From the NCBI GenBank assembly GCA_009599575.1, contig VWND01000018.1, positions 531,253 through 595,252 on the forward strand: a stretch of 64,000 nt of DNA. Reading direction: 5' to 3'. Source of the stretch: Blumeriella jaapii (taxonomy: Eukaryota > Ascomycota > Leotiomycetes > Helotiales > Drepanopezizaceae). Positions 48,020 to 60,404 of the stretch are shown here, one piece after another (within the stretch, counting starts at the first letter, position 1; each line of letters starts with the position of its first letter). Below the pieces are notes generated by a model. The model was not told where the DNA came from and ran no database searches. It saw nothing but the letters and a program-made list of their open reading frames with translations. The position numbers and the translations under genes are program-made.

Positions 48020-48963
48020 CTTTGCTGAGGTTTTGCTTGTGTGGAGTTGGACTAAGTGGTGGCTCCGAAAAAATTCCCTTGTCTATATACTCTACTCGAG
48101 GCTGAAGCCTTTCCTGCGAGTCACCGACAGCCCGTTGAAGATTTTCTTCTTTGACAAATTCACAAGCATGTTCTACGGGCCGGTACCCCCTCTTTGTCCT
48201 TTACAATATGTTTATGATGGGAATCTCTTGTCTCTTCGAATCATAAGGCTTCTTGGTAGGTAGCCTTGCACGAGCATTAAAGTGTAGTACAGGCTACCAT
48301 CAAATCGCGAGCAAAAAAATGTAAAGGATGTTTGTTACAACTAAACATGAAGAGTAGACATGTACCAAGTCCACGCAGTTCTTGATATGGGATTACCTAG
48401 AGCTATTTGTGTTGTTGTCGCCTCTCGAGCTGCGGGGCCGTCGGAAGCGATCACGGTCCTTGTTGCTATCAACACGTCCCACTATCCACGCAGGCCGGCC
48501 AACGACAGCTCTCCACCGCTGAAAACAACCCTGCTAGTCTTTCTCTACAACGTGATCCTTCTGGTTTCGATCTGCCCGTCTCGATTGATCTCTTATGCGC
48601 CTGAGAGTCCTCATCTGGTGAGTTGGGACAGACGTCTCAGAACTCTGTTACCTGGAGAGTTTCAGACATCGTTGTCCATGCGCTGACGTACCTCGACTAG
48701 CTCCCCTCGACCTTCGGATGTCTTTTCGACACTGCACTCACCTCACCCCACTTCAACGACTTCAACTTCAAATACCTCGAATACTTCGAAGTCTCTCTCG
48801 GCCCTAGCCAATACCGTCCATATATCCGGCTCGCCATACGGTGGTACAGACCCCAGTCTTGCAAACACGCCTGAGCCAAAGCTCTGGGCAGTCTTGGGGC
48901 TTTTGTGTCGAGATCTGGGAGGCAGCAGGCCAGACAACTGATACACACTGCCACGCTGTAAAC
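48020..48963. promoter_or_regulatory. Divergent promoter region between RTR1 and BBC1
   Basis: The two genes face away from each other, so the 944 bp should contain both promoters. An open plus frame (48841 on) simply runs into the BBC1 start. No clear TATA or other site was recognised. Confidence 0.45.
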
Positions 48964-51900
48964 ATGTCGAGCCCACCTTTCAAGGTGAAGGCTGTTTTCG
49001 AATATACATCGCCTCACGAAGACGACCTCCACTTCCCTCTGGGGCAGATAATCACGGTTACAAATGTGGAGGATGATGATTGGTACGACGGAACCTACGT
49101 GGATGATGCGGGAGTGACAAAGGAGGGCATATTTCCAAAGAACTTCGTGGAGAAGTATGAGCCAACTGCCCCCCCACGGCCAACTCGAGCACCTCGCCCG
49201 AAGAAAGAGGTCGAACCCGAGCCAGACCACCCCGCGAGCCCTCTCCACCACCTCAACAAGTGATTGAACCTGAGCCGGAGCCTGAGCCTCAACCGGAGCC
49301 GGAACCGGAACCCGAAGAGGTTCACGGAATTCCTGCTGCTCAAGAGCTCCCTCCGCCGGCTCCCAAGCCTCAAGCTGTGATCTCTCCTGCGAGACAGACC
49401 GAATTCTCCCCACCACCTGTCGCCAAACCTGCTCTGAGTTCGAAGCCCTTCGCCTCCCCGCCAGTTTCTGAGAAGCCGAGTGGTGGCTCATTTAAAGATC
49501 GTATCGCTGCTTTCAATAAGGCTACCCCCCCTCCAGCACCATTCAAGCCAGCTGGGTTCGGCTCGGGCGGGTCCAACACCTTCATTAAAAAGCCTTTTGT
49601 AGCTCCACCGCCCAGCAAAAATGCCTACGTACCCGTCATCCGAGATCCTCCGCCTCAGAAGATCTACAAGCGTGAGGAAGATCCGGAAGTTGCTGCAAGC
49701 CAGGCGGAGAATCAGGAACAAGCGGAGAGAGCAGGATTGGCCCCCAGATCAGATGAGAATGATGGAGAGGATCAACCAAAGCCAACTAGCTTGAAGGAGC
49801 GTATTGCTCTCCTCCAAAAACAACAGATGGAACAGGCATCTCGACATGCAGACGCGGTACAGAAGAAGGAAAAGCCTAAACGTCCTGTCAAGAAGCGAAC
49901 CGAGTCACATGAAGCTGTCGAAGGCGAAGAAGGGGCCCCGTTGGAGAGACGCGACACAGGAGACACGATTGGGAAACAGTCGATGGACTCTGTGAGGGAG
50001 GAACCTCCTCGCAAGCGCAATTCAGTAATCCAGCCTAGGCAATCGTTCGGCGATGGCAACGAGGCCGACATATCGGGCGCAGGCGAAACAACAGAAGGGC
50101 CTGGAGAACATTCTACGGGAAATGACGATAGCGATGAGAAGCCAAGAGATGAGGCACCTCCCACACTTGGCCGTGCTCCGACGGCGCCTACTCAGGAGTC
50201 TGATCTTGGTGAAGAGGAAGGTGCTGTAGAGGAAGACGAAGAGGGAGAGGAGGAAGATTACTATGTCGACCCAGAAATACAGAGGAAGGAGGAATTGCGA
50301 GCTCGTATGGCGAAAATGAGTGGTGGGATGGGTATGCATGGGATCTTTGGGGGTGGGATGCCTATGCCTACTCCAGCTCCCCCCAGAAAGAAGAAGCCTG
50401 TTGGAACTGGCGAGAGGCGGTCCAATGAATACGGAGCAGACGATGGATCGTCTCCGACTACTCGAGCTCCTCCTGTGCCGATGATTCCCCTGCCAGGAAT
50501 GTCGCGTGCTCGAAGTCCAGACCTTGTTAATCGTCAGCTTGATCATGAAGAAGAGACGACACCTATATTGGCAACCCGCCCAGCTGAAGAGGTACCTGAT
50601 GTCGAAGATGCTGTCCCTTCTTACGACCAAGCTACTCCCTCTACAGGTAAAGCATCACTCGTGTACCGTGTAAAGCCTGAGCTAATCTTTGTAGTTTCAC
50701 CACTTGATGCAGGTGCCCCTTCAGCTCCAGTCGCCAGATCAGCTCCTCCGCCTGTGCCTATTGATAGCAAGTAATCCGTACACCACTCTCTTGAATGGCT
50801 ACTAACTATCACAGCTCGGCCTATAGTTCAAACCAGTGACGGATTTGACTCAGACGAGGAGGCACCTCACAAAGACGAGCCGGCACAAGTATCTTCACCT
50901 ATCGAAACTCCTCGAGCTCCTCCCCGTCATCCAGAAGGACCAAGCTCTCCGAAATCACCAATCACCAAGCGAGCATCGTACTTTGCTGTCGAAACCTCCC
51001 CTACCTCCCCTACCACACCCGGAGCGAATAAGCGTTTGAGTAGGCTACCTCCTCCAATCCCAAGTGCGGCCTCTACTTTCCAATTACAAAATAGAGCTCG
51101 TCCACCACCCCCTCCTGGAACGGCATCAACGCGAGTACCGACCGGGGATCAGCCAGCTTTGCCTCCTCGTGAGGCTCCTCAATATGAGGCCGAGGAAGAG
51201 GTTACAGAATATGAAGGTGATTATGATACCGACATTGCCCCCACGGCATCTCACAAAGACGCCTTAAAAGCTGCGGAGCCAAATGAATCCGCTCATGTTC
51301 GATCGCGTGTCACGTCGCCTCATGCAGTCCCTCCTCCGCTCCCTCCGACAGCTGCCCCACGAGCAATTCCTCCTCCATTGCCCGCGCAGAAAGCGCCAAC
51401 ATCACGGCAGTCTGTGGAGGTACCCAGAACTGCCCCTCCACCTCTTCCGCCGACTAAAGCTCCAGCTTCTCGGGAGCAGGATGACGACGACTACGACCCG
51501 TACAAATACACAACTCCTCGGACGCAGGCTCCACCGGGCCCTCCACCTAGAGCTATGACAGATGACGAAGACCTCTATTCTGCCTCTCCGCCAAGATCGT
51601 ATGCAAGTCAAAAAGAAAGATCGGTACCCGCCCCGCCGCCCTTGACCAGCCGACCATCTGCTCGGCAATCATCGGAGGTATCTCGTTCTGGGACTGTGGT
51701 TAGGAGATCCGTTGAACTAGGCAGAATGTCTATGGATTCCGGGTTCGTAGCAAATGATGTAGACCTTGCACCAAACTCCATCTGGTGGACTCAATCTAGA
51801 GGTGTCCCTCCAGCCTTCTCGGGCAGACGAGACATTGCCCTGGATTTCGAAGAGTCGAAAAGTGGAAACATCGTCACTAAACACCTGTCTGTGCTGTTCC

Positions 51901-52505
51901 AAGACTACTCTCAAACTATCATTACAGCTGAATTTGACGCTCAAAATCCCAAGAATGTCCAGCTTGAGCAAAGACACGACCAGCCCCCTTCGCGTCAGCG
52001 TCAAGATCAATTGGAGCAAGCGCATGAGCAGTACGGTCGTCACATCTACGATGCCGTCTGCTCGAAAAAGGAGACCGTAGTGGGTGATGGCACACCTCAA
52101 GGCCTCATCCAAAAACTGCTCGAGCCCTTCTCCGACGCTCTATTTCCTATCGGCACACGCGCCTATGGTGCCATTGTCTACAGCAATCTTGCCAATGCTT
52201 CCACACAACAAAATGACGAAATCAGACCTGGAGACATCATCACACTGCGCAACACCAAATTTCAGGGCAAGCATGGACCTATGCATGCCAAGTATAGCGT
52301 GGAGGTCGGCAAGCCTGATCACGTTGGTGTTGTTGCCGAATGGGATGGAACGAAGAGGAAGGTACGGGCTTGGGAGCAAGGAAGGGAGAGTAAGAAGGTC
52401 AAGCTGGAAAGCTTCAAGTTGGACGACTTGAGGAGCGGGGAGGTCAAGATCTGGAGGGTGATGCCTAGGAGTTGGGTGGGCTGGCATGGATCGAATTCAC
52501 GTTGA
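48964..52505 (+). CDS. BBC1: BBC1/MTI1-type SH3 protein of cortical actin patches
   Basis: Best model: exons 48964-49154, 49226-50646, 50695-50766 and 50815-52505, giving 1124 residues. An SH3 domain comes first (residues about 7-65: VKAVFEYTS, DDDWYDG, GIFPKNFVEK). A Pro/Glu linker with (EP)n follows, then KDRIAAFNK- and LKERIALLQKQ-type helices, an acidic block, proline-rich motifs, and the conserved C-terminal domain (WWTQSRGVPPAFSGRRDIAL; IKLLEPFSDALFPIGTRA-like; GDIITLRNTKFQGKHGPMHA). Yeast Bbc1 binds type I myosin and Las17/WASP and restrains actin assembly at endocytic sites. Introns: 71 bp (GTATGA, phase 2; without it the frame breaks), 48 bp (GTAAAG, multiple of three without stops, so it can be retained) and 48 bp with GCAAGT donor and TACTAAC branch site. 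The first intron removes coding-like KYEPTAPPRPTRAPRPKK; a 1-bp deletion is the alternative. Confidence 0.9.
50767..50814 (+). other. GC-AG intron in BBC1
   Basis: Donor GCAAGT at 50767, perfect branch site tactaac about 10 bp before the acceptor cacag. The GT four bases further on would lead to a stop after a few codons; only the GC donor keeps the frame (phase 1). Confidence 0.7.
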
Positions 52506-54535
52506 GAGTAGGAAAATGATGTTTGCCCCTTGTAGAAATTTAGTGGAAGAAGATGCTTATATTGGCTGAAGCAAGTGAGCGAGCGGGGCATGGTCGCTGG
52601 GTGGGGATGTGTTGATTGTATTGGGCATCTTCTAGTTACGCATAGCATTGTCCGTTGTGTTGCATCGTAATTGATCTGTTTACTCGGCGGCCCTTGGGTT
52701 CCCGCAGACGATTCCTATCTGCCAAGTGCCTTTTTCGTTTGCTGATTATCGTTATTATCCTACTTTTTCCAAACTCTTTATGTTGTTACCCTCGAGGCTT
52801 CTCTATCATTCTTTTACATGCGCCTGTACGTCTTCCACTATCTATGATAATGGTTCCGAGACATGTCAACTTCCTATCGACCTTTTTATCCACGTACATC
52901 CACAGTTCTTTCAGCCAACGATCTTTGCTGTTGGCTAGATGCCACTCTTTCCGTCTCTTTTTATCTTTCCTTTTTTGAAGGAAGTATAGACGGGTTGATT
53001 ACTGTATGTCCAACAATCTGAGCTTATCACATACAACCTGACCTACGATAGCTTCAGGCGCCGTGACTCGATGCTAGATGTAGACTTGTCCAAAGCATTA
53101 AGCCGAGGGCCAAAGTACATCCTCGGCTTCATACTTTGTCCGGCATCTTGAGGCTTACTCGCAAAGAGTCTCTGTGGAATTCAGACATCCATTTCCAGCT
53201 GACACTTTCCCAAGAGAAAATGCACAACTTATGGCCATTCGTGACTTTGATCTACATGACATTTTTTGCTTCACACTATCTCTGCGTTTCTCTTCTGCGT
53301 CATGTTTTGCTATCCTCGCCCGCTTTTCTATGGTGCTTGCTCTTAGCTATGCGCGCTTTACGTGAGTACGGCTTGTGATTCTGCACGTATTAAGCATTCA
53401 GACCGTACATTTTCACGCCTCGTTTTTCAAAAGAATAGCTGTTTTCAAAAGAATAGCTGCACCGTCGGGTTCAGCCGGCTCCGGCTCAAAGCGCCCATAC
53501 CAAGTTTGGTGCGCCGTGTAGCGAGCCGCCAGTCGTGAAGTTCTGAGAGTCGCTCGTGAACATGGAGCGTACGTTTCTGCTGGTGCTAGAGGGGCATATG
53601 CTAGTTACGCTTGGGCGTAGTCTTGACGTGGTGCTGAGAGTTGGGGGGGGGCTCTGTTGGTTGGTGGGTGCTGTGTTGGGAATGTAGGTTCTACGGTTTG
53701 TGGGGGCCCCTGCTGCTACACTTTGGAATGGATGGTGTTTATATTCATTAGGAGAAGATGAAAAGGGCTATTTCTGTTGGGGGGGCTGGGACTGGGAAGA
53801 CTGTGAGTTTGAATATCCTGCGGTCTGCAAGACGATGAATGCTGTGTACTTACTTCTTTGGTTTGGGTGTTTTGGATCTGGAAGTGGATCAAATGTCCTT
53901 CGGAGTTACTGTCTTCTTATCATCTCGCATGTTGAATCACTTGTTTTCTTGTGTCAGAGCACGGAGGTTAGGTCAGCTGAATTCATAGAAGTCTTATCAC
54001 GCTCTGTGGTAATGGAGCTATGAGCTGAGATTTGGATTGCAGAACGATTGATCGATTTACAGTAAATGTAGAATAAACTGTGTCGGAGATAGACACCTTT
54101 GATAAAGATCTGTAGGTGCTATCTGCAGCTAGGAGAAAGTTTCTGGCCAGGGACTTTGGCAGTATCGTGTCTTTTCCGAAATCTGGGGGTTTGTGAGATG
54201 GGTGTTTGTTGATTTAGTGCTTGGCATGGTCCTTGTCAAATAATTTGTTTGTTTATGTAGACGACAAAGGAAACGACAACAAGTATCACATTATTAGTGA
54301 GAGTTTATGGTATTTCTCTCGTTTCCCTTGCCATAACAATGGTTCTGAACTGATGTCGGACATGGAAACGAAGAAATGGAATCATGGATTTGCACATTGT
54401 CAGAGCCTAGACTCGTTTCAGAACCACGAACTTCTCTTTCTCAGATCGACCATCCTATGATACATCTGCAAGCTATTCTTTCATCCCCGCAAACTTAATC
54501 CTCCCACCTCAAACACCAGCTCCCGTCTCCCAAGC
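52506..54535. other. Convergent intergenic region, no supported gene
   Basis: Frames at 52655-52978, 53136-53378 and 53700-54023 are hydrophobic or Trp/Cys-rich readings of pyrimidine- or G-rich DNA and lack domains. A tandem pair of ttttcaaaagaatagctg occurs at about 53426-53461. Confidence 0.4.
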
Positions 54536-54961
54536 TCACTTGCTCGCAACACTCTTCATCGCTCGTGCCCGCGCTCGCGTCACCACCTTGTTTGGAGATG
54601 GGGGCGGGTTGATAGCTCTCCTCTCGGCAGCCAGTTGTCGACGCTCCGCAGCTTTCTTCTTTCGCTCTGCAGCCTTGCGTCGCTTCGCGCCAGCCATCAG
54701 GATCTCGACGATCTCTTCTGGCCTCGGCGGGGGAAATGGGAGGGTGTAGGCGGGAGTGGAGATGGCGGTGGCTGGAATGGTGATGATGGGTTTGTCGAAT
54801 CTGGGTGAGCGACGGAGATTCTTGGTGATAGTGTCGGAGGGCTCTGAGGTAGTGATGGTGGTGACAATGGAAGTCGTGGTGAAAGTGGTGGTCGTGGTGG
54901 TAGTGGCTGTAGGAGCGGCCAAGGGGCTGGGTTTGACGTTCTTCGCTGGGCGGCGAGGCAT
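54536..54961 (-). CDS. Small basic low-complexity protein, 141 residues, function unknown
   Basis: Starts MPRRPAKNVKPSPLAAPTAT, followed by a Thr-rich run, then a more ordered centre (TKNLRRSPRFDKPIITIPAT, PPPRPEEIVEILMAGAKRR). It ends in a basic Ala/Glu/Arg helix (AERKKKAAERRQLAAERRA) and VVTRARARAMKSVA. RRSPR and the Lys/Arg-rich helix look like nuclear-localisation and nucleic-acid-binding sequence, so a nuclear role is a guess. The reverse strand is also open, so coding direction rests on composition: the minus reading has the more plausible protein and start. Confidence 0.5.
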   Translation of the reverse strand: MPRRPAKNVKPSPLAAPTATTTTTTTFTTTSIVTTITTSEPSDTITKNLRRSPRFDKPIITIPATAISTPAYTLPFPPPRPEEIVEILMAGAKRRKAAERKKKAAERRQLAAERRAINPPPSPNKVVTRARARAMKSVASK

Positions 54962-55700
54962 TTCGATGGTTGTGGTGATGTCAAGTTGGTTTTGGGTGAG
55001 TGTGTGAGGTAAGAAGGCACCTGGTGGTGGTCAACGGCTACTCTTAATAACGATTCGGAGAGAGTTCATACCAGTGTGCGAGCTTGGTGTTGTTGAAGTT
55101 GATGTGGGAGAGAATGAAAGGAAATCCGAGCAGAAGAGAAGTTTGGATGAGGAACCACGTTTAAATATCCGACCTCGGGTCCTGCTAACTATTGTAATCA
55201 CTCTACAATGATTGATGGTGTCGGTGCCTTGGGAAGGCTCTGCTATTGTGCTTGGACAAGAGGAGCCTTAAGCGAGCCGGCCCCCTTTTCGCCCATGTGA
55301 CTTACAAGCAGAAGGCATAAGCACGCCTAGAACCGCTGATATTCGATAGCATGTCTGATGATACTTCATATCCACAAAAATTTGTATTTTGATATATGCA
55401 TATTCTTGACTTTGTATGCACAGTCCATGCTGCGTTTGGGTTGGTGATAATTCCTGGCCAATAGCGAAGGACATCTAATGGCGAGTCTGAACATTATCAA
55501 CATGATTGAGGCTCAATTTTCATCACCAGAAAATACAGCCTGTAGATTAAATACGTGCATATACTAGAACTCAACGTGAACGGTTTGTAAAGCCATGCAT
55601 TTGCTATTCAGTTTTCCTTTCACCCAGATAGTTGCCTTCTCCCTTTTGTTACTCCCATTTCCTTCCCCTCCTCCATCCGTAACCTAATACCTCCAGCCCT
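54962..55700. other. Intergenic; no supported gene
   Basis: Upstream region of the minus-strand gene at 54536-54961 and 3' side of the next gene. Only short frames. Confidence 0.4.
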
Positions 55701-56275
55701 CTAGCGATAAGGTCTCGACCCTCTCCGATCACTTCCAATCACCGGCGGGCTATTCCTCGACTCTGGAACTTCGAAGATGATGGGCAGCCTCTCTGATGCA
55801 TCATCCTGTCTTCTCGATGGTCTCCTTGGCGATCTAGGAGCAGGAGGGTTGGAAGGCTGCGGCATTTCATTCACCGAGCTCGAGTCACCCGAGCGGAAGC
55901 TCATCTGTTCTCTGCGAGAAGGAAAAGTTGGGGCTGGGTCTGGTTCCCTTCGGCTGTAGCTTGGGGGGCCTGTGGATTCGTACGGTGATTGCAAGACTCG
56001 TCCCGTCGAACTTTCCCGTAAGACGTCTCGATAATCTCTCCTGGATTTCTTGTCCGGAGGGCCCCAAGTGCTAAACTCGCCAGAAAAACGACGGGTTGAA
56101 GGCCTTGGGGGCGGATCCAGCTCTAATTGGCCGTATCTTGGGGTGTTCGTGGGTGCGAACTGCGACAATGTGGACTTTCTCATCGAACCTCCATCTGGAA
56201 TTCGTGATACTTGCTCTCAAACTCCTTGTCAGAAGACTTGTCCCAGGGGCTGGCCCTATCACTGAGATCGCTCAT
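55701..56275 (-). CDS. Arg/Pro/Ser-rich protein of unknown function; two overlapping frames
   Basis: A 160-codon frame (55701-56183) is Pro/Ser/Arg-rich with RR-x-S-type sites (STRRFSGEFSTW, PRSPRRPSRRQDDASERLPI, FEVPESRNSPP). Directly upstream a second coding-like frame starts at 56275 in a good context (aaaatgagc) and reads MSDLSDRASPWDKSSDKEFE, then SKYHEFQMEVR. It stops at 56180-56182, so its TGA overlaps the downstream ATG (atga). The natural interpretation is one protein of about 190 residues, split by a one-base frameshift or by an intron I could not place in phase. No domain recognised. The composition suggests a disordered, possibly RNA-associated or phosphorylated protein (inference only). 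Confidence 0.5.
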
Positions 56276-58103
56276 TTTAGCTTTGTTTTTACTTTTGACT
56301 TTTTGCGGATAACTGTATGTGAGTTGCTTCTTGTCCTGTATTGCTTGTTTATTGAAGGATCAGGGGGGTTTTCGAGAGAAATTTCCTGGCTTACATGCAT
56401 ATGCCCTCGACTTCATTCACATTAAAGTAGGTATCTGTTCAAGTAAAAGACAATTTCCGTCCTTCAATCAACAGTGGTAATATGTTGAAGTTTATTTATT
56501 CATCGAAGTAACCTTGTAACTATGCCTTGAGTTTGCCTAGTCATGTGAAGAAAAGACGGCAGGAATCAGTGGTCTTTGTAAACAAATAAAGTTGACTCAA
56601 CCATATGCGCTGACTTTTTGAAGAACCCTATACCAAACAGTATGCTTTACTTTTAAATCAGAGAATCCCAAGAACTCAGATTACTTTGACCTAGACTAAA
56701 ACTCAAAAGTGAGATCACCGCCCTTAATTAATTAAACGCCGGGTAACTTTCCAATGTTTGACTGTAGGTTGTATGGGCTTGAAACCTTAGCCTTGATACT
56801 TCTCTCGGGCGGAGTAAGGTTGTATTTGTAAAAAGTTCTGCTTACACTAAGGATAATGATTGGTCAAGTAAATGCTCATCCGATCAGCTCTTAATCAAGC
56901 TTGCAACTTGGCTACGCTGGAACAGAAGATCCTCAGCCAATCTCAAAAAACGTCTTTAAGACCCAATTTTATGGGTTTTGTCCACGCTCTGAGCTTTACT
57001 AATGTCTTACGAAACCGCAGGAAGATCTTAGCAGATAAATTCACCTTTGTTTACTCTGATAGATTAGGCGAGCAAGGTCTGTGCTCGATCATCAAGGCGA
57101 CTCCTCTCACGAAGACTTATCTAAATGGGAGGGGAGAAGCACTTTAGTTTGGCGTTACAACAAAAAGTCTTGTTTTTCTGTTTGATGACAAAGGTTCATA
57201 GTTTCCAGTTGCTCAAATCGGTGCCAGAATTCCTCGCGCGCCAAGTTCAACCACGAATTCAATCACCATAACCCAATGATCGTAATGAAGCACCCCAAAT
57301 GGGCGCATCAGCGCCTAGGGTGCAAAAGACCTGGAAGGATAACAACATCAAGACTAATGGCAGCCGCGATATCACGACAGGAAGCTCGGTGTCACGATGC
57401 CAATTGTATTGGAGCAGCGCTTAGACGATGGCATGTTGGATATGCAATGTCAACTTACCTACAGTAGGTACTTAGGATTTCAGCTTAATTCTGTGGCTAT
57501 GTCAGAGATTCCTTTTTGCCCCACGAGGCTTCGAAATTGCTGTCTTAAACATAGCGACTGTATTCTCCCTTCTCCCTTTCAGCCAGACCTGTCTCCTCGA
57601 ACGGAACTTGGAGCGCGATTTTCAATAGTGAGCTTCGGATCATCTACACTTTCTTTTTGGAGGTCTGAATGCTCGATGTCAATAAATTCCATGAATCTTG
57701 GAACGCCACGACGAGAAGGTTGGTGAGTCGTTTGTAGATCCACTCGTGGTACTTTCAACATAGGTGGTACAGTGCAGTACTACAGTCTTGTTCGTGATCA
57801 CGTGCAGCAGTCGCGTCCTCCAGCTTTTCGACGCGACGAAGATCCTGATGCTATACGCTTTCAGGACAAAACCGCAATAACAACAACTGCCAGCACTTCG
57901 GAAAGCGGCACTTTGCCAGAGGCATAGATACGCTGCCATGCCGGGATTCAATGTGCAGACTTGAGCTTACCGGGACCTTTCTTCTGCTGAAGCAAGATCT
58001 CGTCGACAGATTCAAGGACCGCCCGGAAGACAAAGTTCCGTATGTCACCCAGAGCTCGCAGCAGACTTTCACTGCTCACGCATTTTAGATACGAATCGCC
58101 AAA
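56276..58103. other. 1.8 kb intergenic; no supported gene
   Basis: Frames at 57397-57726 plus and 57679-57951 minus overlap each other and have no recognisable content. The last 100 bp form the GCP4 leader. Confidence 0.4.
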
Positions 58104-60404
58104 ATGCTCCACGAGATACTCCTCTCCCTCTCCGGTCACCCCTCCCCTCTCCTCACCGCCGACCACTCATCCCCAACTTCGATACTATCCCCTCCAGAGA
58201 AAGCGCTCCTCTCGTCTGTCGCCCACCTGAGCAACCTGCACTGCAAGCTCCTCGCACATACTGCTTCCATAGCGATCTCACACCCGTCAAGTATCTGCCA
58301 AGCTGTTGCAACTGCAATCAAGTCAACGCATCTTGCCAGATTTCAACGCAAAGTACTAGACGTTGAAGATGGCATCCTGAGGAAAGACGCTGGCACCGTT
58401 GGAGCATATAACATCGTACCGTTGACCGCTATAGTCAACGAGTTCTCGGGATGGACAAGGAGCATGGAGTGGTTTCTTGAAATGGCCGAGTTCATGATGC
58501 GGGGTCATGGCGGGGAACGTTGTAGCGGAGCTATGATCATCGATCGACTCTGCGAGGCTATCAAGACAGGCTATGTCGATGTTGAAGATGCAGCACTGAG
58601 CTTGGTCAGGGTTGCAGAAACCGCCTGGCTGAAGCAAGCCTCAGCTTGGATTCTGTATGGGCGATTGCCCAGCTTTGGGAAGGAGGACTTTTTCGTCCAG
58701 ACCGCCTATGGAGCGGTGCAGGTATGGATTGGTAAAGCATCAATGTAACTTGCTGACTTAGAGTAGGAATATATCAATAAGATGGAACTGTTGCCTTCCT
58801 TTGTGTCAGCATCTACAGCCAATTCGTTGCTCTTCATTGGCCGGTCCCTCAACCATATCCGAGTCAAAGGAGTATCGAGTACGAACTCTCCTGAGCTCGA
58901 TTTACTTTCAGCCCATTTACAGCAACTTTCTACTTTGAGCTTTCCAATCAACAGTGCCAAATTCTCGCGTGTGATCACTTCAATACGGGTTTCGTTATCT
59001 CGGACTACTCTTCAGAAGTTATTACCGTTGAGCAAGGTCATCGAGATTCTCACCCTCTTGCGGGAGTACTTTTTACTGGGTAGAGGCGAGTTTGCCATTG
59101 CATTGATTACCGAGGCCGACGAAAGAATACGGTCAAGGTGGCGGAGGTCTGACAACTTGGGTCTCGAGAAGAGAGACGGCCTTGGTACTATTATTGTGAA
59201 AGATGGCGAAGTTTCAGCAGTTCTCGCACGTACTTGGGCGGCATTGGGGTCGCTACAAGGCCAGTATGAGGAAGAACATGACGAGGACGATCTACTTGAG
59301 CTCGCTAGAGACCTGCTACAGCTTACTATCACGAAGCCAACCTCTGTAACGCCCTCGCAAGGATCATATCCTGCCTCGATGATTGCTCCAACGCCTTTCA
59401 AAAACATGCTGCTATCAGCACCGGTGCTTTTAACGCTTCGCATACCTTCACCTCTTGATCTGTTCCTCACACCCGCGGATGTGCAGAGCTGCTCTCACAT
59501 CAACGCCTACTTGTTATCGATACATCGAGCGCATCTTCGCCTAACAGATCTGTGGAAGATCACCTCGCTCCGACGAGATCACCCAGCTCCACCCGGACCT
59601 CCTCATGGCAGCTCAGCTGCAGGCCGCAACAAAGTGCGCACGATTCGAAGCCGTGGCAAAGAGCGATCCCAAGCAATGCGTAGTGTCTGGGCCACAAGCA
59701 GCGCAGCGGTCTTTTTCCTCAGCGAGACGGAGGCGTACCTTCAAGGGGAGGTTGTGGAAGGTACCTGGGATGGGTTTAAGAAGTGGCTGACCGGCGAAGG
59801 CTCCCGCCCCACTTCGTCCAAGGGCTCAGTAGGCGACGAGGACGATATTTGGTTGCAAGCAGGACGGGATTCAACTCCACCGATTGGGAACAGCTACACG
59901 CATGACCCCCAAACTTTGGCCGACGCCCACAGAAGATACTTGTCTGCACTGGCCACCAGTCTTCTCTTGACGAACCCGGCTTTCACCGAACCGCTTTACC
60001 ACCTGCTTCAGCAAGTCGACCATCTCGTAGCGCTCGTTTACCGAATCCATTCCATCTGGCAATCTCTAGATTTGGAAGCGGATGAAGGCGTCGTGGATGC
60101 CTTCTCGGACTTCCACAAAGAAGAGAAGGACGTCAAAGAGCAACTCGTAACCGTCGCGGCCCGGGTGAAGACCGCCATTGAAGCACTCGTGAGGTGTCTG
60201 CGAAACATCGATCAGGAGAAAGCGGGCTGGGAGAATGGCTATGCTGAACTGGTGCTCGGAGAGGAAGGTGCTTACATTCCTGCCAAAGTAGGAAGAGTGG
60301 ATCGCCTGCTGATGAAGCTGGATTTTGGAGGGTGGTTCGAGGCTGGGAATGGAGACACGGCGGTCCCGGATGGGCTTGGAGGGGACAGCGATTACGATGT
60401 ATGA
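58104..60404 (+). CDS. GCP4: Gamma-tubulin complex component 4 (Spc97/Spc98 family)
   Basis: Exons 58104-58721 and 58767-60404, with a 45-bp phase-0 intron (GTATGG, branch gctgac, AGTAG), give 751 residues. The N-terminus MLHEILLSLSGHPSPLL is typical of GCP4. The GRIP1-type region contains YNIVPLTAIVNEFSGWTRSM, EWFLEMAEFM and AWILYGRLPSFGKEDFF. After the intron come EYINKMELLPSFVSASTANS, LFIGRSLNHIRVKG, and a GRIP2-type helical C-terminal part with FFLSETEAYLQGEVVEGTWD, HRRYLSALATSLLLTNPAFT and LMKLDFGGWF near the end. GCP4 is part of the gamma-tubulin ring complex that nucleates microtubules at spindle pole bodies. Length and block order are normal. Confidence 0.93.

Noticed and set aside
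48697..49491. 264-codon minus-strand frame over the BBC1 start
   Set aside because: Antisense shadow of the SH3 and (EP)n coding sequence; content is LRLRLR-type repeat reading.
50022..50630. 202-codon minus-strand frame within BBC1
   Set aside because: Shadow of the acidic and proline-rich plus-strand coding sequence.
53700..54023. Plus frame rich in Trp, Cys and Gly
   Set aside because: G-rich non-coding DNA; no start context or domain.
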